Source: Candidatus Avelusimicrobium alvi
Lineage (GTDB): Bacteria; Elusimicrobiota; Elusimicrobia; Elusimicrobiales; Elusimicrobiaceae
Assembly (NCBI GenBank): GCA_002329395.1
Contig: DCTQ01000098.1
Span: 1 to 7,860, forward strand
Length of the DNA: 7,860 bases
Direction: 5' to 3'
Shown here: piece after piece, positions 5,327 through 7,860 of the stretch
Layout of the letters: every line of letters starts with the position of its first letter
Numbering within the stretch: position 1 is the first letter of the stretch
Notes under the pieces: model-generated
Seen by the model: the letters and a program-made list of their open reading frames with translations, nothing else
Database searches by the model: none
What the model was told of the DNA's origin: nothing
Position numbers and translations under genes: made by a program

Positions 5327-6775
5327 ATGGAAGAAATCACCTCGCAGGAAAAAACCGCTAAACCTGCCAAAGAAGCCAAGCCGGCCAAAACGGCCGCCGC
5401 GGCACCCGCCGCCGAAGAAGCAAAAACCCAAAAACCCGCCCGCATGGTCCGCCCCGGGCAGAAGCCGGCGTCCGCCGCTTTGCAGCCCGTCCCGGCGCGT
5501 CCCAACGGCGCCAAGCCGATGGACGCCCGCGCGCTCAACAAGCTGAGCATGCCGGAACTGACCAAGCTGGCCATCAATTACAATTTAGAAGACATTTCCA
5601 GCCTGCGCAAGCAGGAACTCATCGGCCGCATTATCGCCGTGCAGGCCAAGCAAAACGGCTCCGTCTACGGCGGGGGCGTGCTGGAAATCCTGCCCGACGG
5701 CTTTGGCTTTTTGCGCTCGGAAGAGAACAATTACCTGGCCGGGGCCGAAGACATTTACGTTTCTCCTTCGCAAATTAAACGCTTTGGGCTTCGCAAAGGG
5801 GATACGATTGAAGGCTTAATCCGCCCGCCCAAAGACAACGAACGTTTTTTCGCCATGCTCCAGGTGCAAAAAGTAAACGGTCTGGATTCCGACAAAGTAT
5901 ACAACCGCCCGCTTTTTGAAAACCTCACCCCGCTTCACCCCAACGAACGTTTTACGCTGGAAATTGACAAATCCTCGCTTACCCAGCGCGTGATTGATTT
6001 GATGGCGCCCATCGGCAAAGGCCAGCGCGCGCTGATCGTCGCGCCGCCCAAAAGCGGTAAAACGATGATTTTGCAGGCCATCGCCCATTCCATCGCCGAA
6101 AACCACAAAGACGCGGTGCTCATGGTGCTGTTGATTGACGAACGCCCCGAAGAAGTAACGGATATGAGCCGCAGCGTAAAAGGCGAAGTGGTGGCTTCTA
6201 CGTTTGACGAACCGGCGGACCGCCACGTTCAGGTGGCCGAAATGGTGCTGGAAAAAGCCAAACGCATGGCCGAACAGGGCAAAGACGTGGTGATTTTGCT
6301 GGATTCCATCACCCGCCTGGCCCGCGCGTACAATACGGTGGCCCCGTCGTCCGGACGCGTATTGACGGGCGGTTTGGAAGCGACGTCTTTGCAAAAACCC
6401 AAACGCTTTTTGGGCGCGGCGCGCAATATTGAAGAAGGCGGTTCGTTAACCATTATCGCCACCGCCATGATTGACACCGGCAGCCGCATGGACGAAGTGA
6501 TTTTTGAAGAGTTCAAAGGTACGGGCAACAGCGAACTGTGCCTGGACCGCAAACTTTCCGAACGGCGCATTTTCCCGGCGGTGGACATCAACCGCAGCTC
6601 CACGCGCAAGGAAAACCTGCTGCTCTCGGAAGACGAACTGAACAAAGTCTGGATTATGCGCAAAGTGCTTGCGCCGTTAAGCTCGGTGGACGCGATGACG
6701 CTGTTGCTGGAGAAACTGTCCTCCACCAAGTCCAATAAAGACTTTTTCAAGCAGATGGAAGTAAACGCCTTCTAG
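5327..6775 (+). CDS. rho: Transcription termination factor Rho
   Basis: Hexameric RNA-dependent ATPase and 5'-3' RNA translocase that ends transcription of untranslated RNA. The protein has 482 residues, about 60 more than E. coli Rho, because of an Ala/Lys/Pro-rich, presumably disordered N-terminal extension (about 1-64). The conserved core then begins: the Rho N-terminal helical domain (about 66-110), the cold-shock-like RNA-binding fold (117-185, with D-G-F-G-F-L-R and D-I-Y-V-S), and the RecA-like motor. Motor residues visible are Walker A P-P-K-S-G-K-T at 240-246 (K242, K245), the catalytic E272 in D-E-R-P-E-E, Walker B D326, the Q-loop around R344, the R-loop around R387, and R414 and R427 at the subunit interface. 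All core residues look functional, and positions match E. coli numbering with an offset of 61. It follows coaE by 9 bases. Confidence 0.98.
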   Translation: MEEITSQEKTAKPAKEAKPAKTAAAAPAAEEAKTQKPARMVRPGQKPASAALQPVPARPNGAKPMDARALNKLSMPELTKLAINYNLEDISSLRKQELIGRIIAVQAKQNGSVYGGGVLEILPDGFGFLRSEENNYLAGAEDIYVSPSQIKRFGLRKGDTIEGLIRPPKDNERFFAMLQVQKVNGLDSDKVYNRPLFENLTPLHPNERFTLEIDKSSLTQRVIDLMAPIGKGQRALIVAPPKSGKTMILQAIAHSIAENHKDAVLMVLLIDERPEEVTDMSRSVKGEVVASTFDEPADRHVQVAEMVLEKAKRMAEQGKDVVILLDSITRLARAYNTVAPSSGRVLTGGLEATSLQKPKRFLGAARNIEEGGSLTIIATAMIDTGSRMDEVIFEEFKGTGNSELCLDRKLSERRIFPAVDINRSSTRKENLLLSEDELNKVWIMRKVLAPLSSVDAMTLLLEKLSSTKSNKDFFKQMEVNAF

Positions 6776-6776
6776 C

Positions 6777-6813
6777 TTGGGCGGGGAAAAGAATTTGCTT
6801 TCCCAAACCCCGC
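6777..6813 (+). other. Mutually exclusive hairpins between rho and rpmE
   Basis: GCGGGG (6781-6786) can pair with CCCCGC (6808-6813), or GGGAAA (6784-6789) with TTTCCC (6799-6804), or TTGGG (6777-6781) with CCCAA (6802-6806). The alternatives share bases, so only one forms at a time. No T-tract follows. It could be a 3'-end structure for the rho message or a switch affecting readthrough into rpmE. Confidence 0.35.
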
Positions 6814-6828
6814 GATATATGGTAAAAT
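6800..6828 (+). promoter_or_regulatory. Candidate promoter for rpmE
   Basis: TAAAAT (6823-6828) matches the -10 consensus at five of six bases, with TTCCCA (6800-6805) exactly 17 bases upstream matching the -35 at four of six. Transcription would begin near 6836, leaving a short leader with the ribosome site AAAGGA (6845-6850). Confidence 0.4.
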
Positions 6829-6858
6829 AAACTATAAGATTTTTAAAGGAAGACTAAA

Positions 6859-7209
6859 ATGAAAGAGAAAATACACCCGACTTACGAATTCGTAGAAGCC
6901 GTCTGCGCCTGCGGTAACAAATTTATGACCCGCTCCACGGCCAAAACTTTAAAGCTTGACATCTGCTCCGCCTGCCACCCTTTCTTTACCGGCAAACAGA
7001 AACTGTTGGACACCGAAGGTATGGTGGAAAAATTCAACAAACGCTTTGCGAAAACCGAAGGTAAAACCTTGGTCCGCAAACCGAAAACCGAAGTAAAAGC
7101 CAAGGCCAAGCTCGTCAAAAAGCCGGCCGTGGCCAAAAAAGCCGCCGCTGTTAAAAAACCGGCCAAAAAAGCTGCCCCCAAGGCCGAAACCGGCGCGGAA
7201 GCCAAATAG
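6859..7209 (+). CDS. rpmE: 50S ribosomal protein L31, zinc type, with long basic C-terminal tail
   Basis: A component of the large ribosomal subunit; L31 bridges to the small subunit. The N-terminal 64 residues are a normal L31: M-K-E-K-I-H-P-T-Y start, C16-A-C18-G and C36-S-A-C39 as the four zinc ligands, then H-P-F-F-T-G-K-Q, and N-K-R-F at 60-63, where many L31 proteins end. Residues 65-116 form an extra tail built almost only of Lys, Ala, Pro and Val with A-K-K and K-K-P motifs, like histone H1 tails, ending in an acidic-tinged A-E-T-G-A-E-A-K. Zinc-type L31 is usually about 65-75 residues, so this is much longer. The ribosome site is AAAGGA, 8 bases before the ATG. It lies downstream of rho, a known conserved neighbour pair, and ends at a strong terminator. 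Confidence 0.95.
   Translation: MKEKIHPTYEFVEAVCACGNKFMTRSTAKTLKLDICSACHPFFTGKQKLLDTEGMVEKFNKRFAKTEGKTLVRKPKTEVKAKAKLVKKPAVAKKAAAVKKPAKKAAPKAETGAEAK
7131..7176 (+). repeat. 30-base internal repeat in the L31 tail
   Basis: Bases 7131-7146 and 7161-7176 match at 15 of 16 positions, 30 bases (10 codons) apart, and share the A-K-K-A-A coding unit with an A6 run in each. The tail could have grown by slippage or short duplication. Confidence 0.5.
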
Positions 7210-7221
7210 CAACGATTCTTT

Positions 7222-7263
7222 AAAAGAGCAGACTGTCCGAAAGGGGGTCTGCTCTTTTTCTTT
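7222..7263 (+). terminator. Intrinsic terminator after rpmE
   Basis: A perfect 12-bp stem (AAAAGAGCAGAC at 7222-7233 with GTCTGCTCTTTT at 7247-7258) has inner pairs that can close on a GAAA tetraloop, and it continues into a T-rich tract (TTTTTCTTT, 7255-7263). It should end most rpmE transcripts. Confidence 0.92.
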
Positions 7264-7306
7264 GTAGGGCCGAAGGCCGGATATTCCCCGTCAGTAAGGA
7301 TTTTTT

Positions 7307-7860
7307 ATGGATACCTCCAAATACGTAACCGAATTTAAACAGCTGGAAGAAGAACTCGCTTCCGGCAATCTCAGCGGGCAGGATTTGGCCGTAAAAGCCA
7401 AACGCCACGCGTTTTTAAAGCCCATTATTGAGAAGGAGCAGGAAATCGCTTCCGCCGAAAAGGCCATCGCGGACGACCGCGCCATGATTGAAGCCGGCGA
7501 AGACAAAGAACTCGTCAAAATGGCGGCCGAAGAGCTGGCGGAGCTGGAGGCCAAACTGCCGGACCTGCAAAAGGAACTGCGCATTCTCGTCATTCCGCCG
7601 GACCCGAACGACTCCAAAAACATTTACCTGGAAATCCGCCCCGGCGCGGGCGGGGACGAATCCGCGCTGTTTGCGGCGGAACTCCTGCGCGTATACCAGC
7701 ATTTTGCGCAGACCAAAGGCTGGGCCACCGAAATTTTGGAATTTACGCCCACCGGTTTAAAAGGCTGCAAATACGTCAGTATGTTTATCAAGGGCGAGGG
7801 CGCATATTCCTGGCTTCGCAACGAAGCGGGCACGCACCGCGTGCAGCGCGTGCCGGACAC
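7307..7860 (+). CDS. prfA: Peptide chain release factor 1 (RF1), 3'-partial
   Basis: RF1 reads UAA and UAG stop codons and triggers peptide release. The window holds the first 184 residues of a protein normally near 355-360; the stop-recognition and GGQ regions lie beyond the right edge. Visible are the N-terminal helical domain with many charged residues (1-100), then E-I-R-P-G-A-G-G-D-E-S at 109-119, a hallmark of class I release factors, followed by G-L-K-G-C-K, G-E-G-A-Y-S-W-L and E-A-G-T-H-R-V-Q-R-V-P. The H-R-V-Q-R-V-P form indicates RF1 rather than RF2, which usually has H-R-L-V-R. The ATG has AAGGA at 7296-7300 followed by six Ts as spacer. It sits after the rpmE terminator with no clear promoter of its own. 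Confidence 0.95.
   Translation, partial: MDTSKYVTEFKQLEEELASGNLSGQDLAVKAKRHAFLKPIIEKEQEIASAEKAIADDRAMIEAGEDKELVKMAAEELAELEAKLPDLQKELRILVIPPDPNDSKNIYLEIRPGAGGDESALFAAELLRVYQHFAQTKGWATEILEFTPTGLKGCKYVSMFIKGEGAYSWLRNEAGTHRVQRVPD

Noticed and set aside
5519..5521. Internal ATG giving a Rho of classic length
   Set aside because: No ribosome binding site precedes it, whereas the ATG at 5327 has TAAGGAG at ideal spacing.
5816..6394. - strand open frame of 192 codons opposite rho
   Set aside because: Rho is certain on the + strand; the opposite frame is low-complexity His/Phe/Arg shadow sequence.

Overview
The window reads as a bacterial chromosome segment that is mostly housekeeping. At the left edge is one unusual cysteine-rich, repeat-built gene, followed by thioredoxin, an exported thioredoxin-like protein, polA, coaE, rho, rpmE and the start of prfA, all on the + strand. 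My best guess for the organism is a gut-type member of the Elusimicrobiota. This rests on the gene set, the extended Rho and L31 proteins and the Cys-rich exported protein; it is recollection and inference, not a search. No tRNA, rRNA, CRISPR array, insertion sequence or phage gene is visible.

Layout. Positions 2-982 hold the 3' part of a gene with 33 cysteines in 324 visible residues: four degenerate repeats of about 47 residues, a ten-glycine linker and a small Cys-containing tail. It ends at a textbook intrinsic terminator (1003-1035). The gap 983-1270 also holds a second perfect hairpin (1133-1161) and a promoter-like region with a palindrome over its -10 box. Thioredoxin (1271-1591) and an exported thioredoxin-fold protein (1601-2092) follow with a 9-base gap between them. 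A strong hairpin without a T-tract (2100-2126) separates them from polA (2154-4730). polA overlaps coaE (4727-5317) by 4 bases, and the coaE stop codon lies inside the rho ribosome binding site (rho 5327-6775). rpmE (6859-7209) appears to have its own promoter and a strong terminator. prfA (from 7307) runs off the right edge.

How they fit together. trx to rho looks like one co-directional cluster covering thiol redox, DNA repair and replication, CoA synthesis and transcription termination. rpmE and prfA serve translation, and rho-rpmE adjacency is familiar from other bacteria. The exported CRPC oxidoreductase next to a cysteine-loaded, presumably exported protein suggests disulfide handling in the envelope, although a terminator separates the two.

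Points most worth a second look: the Cys-rich repeat protein; a PolA that has lost all four proofreading carboxylates and carries Asp at the usual Glu steric-gate position; a histone-H1-like Lys/Ala/Pro tail on L31 with a compositionally similar extension at the N-terminus of Rho; and the Shine-Dalgarno-sequestering hairpin upstream of thioredoxin. I do not see a clear new multi-gene system here.
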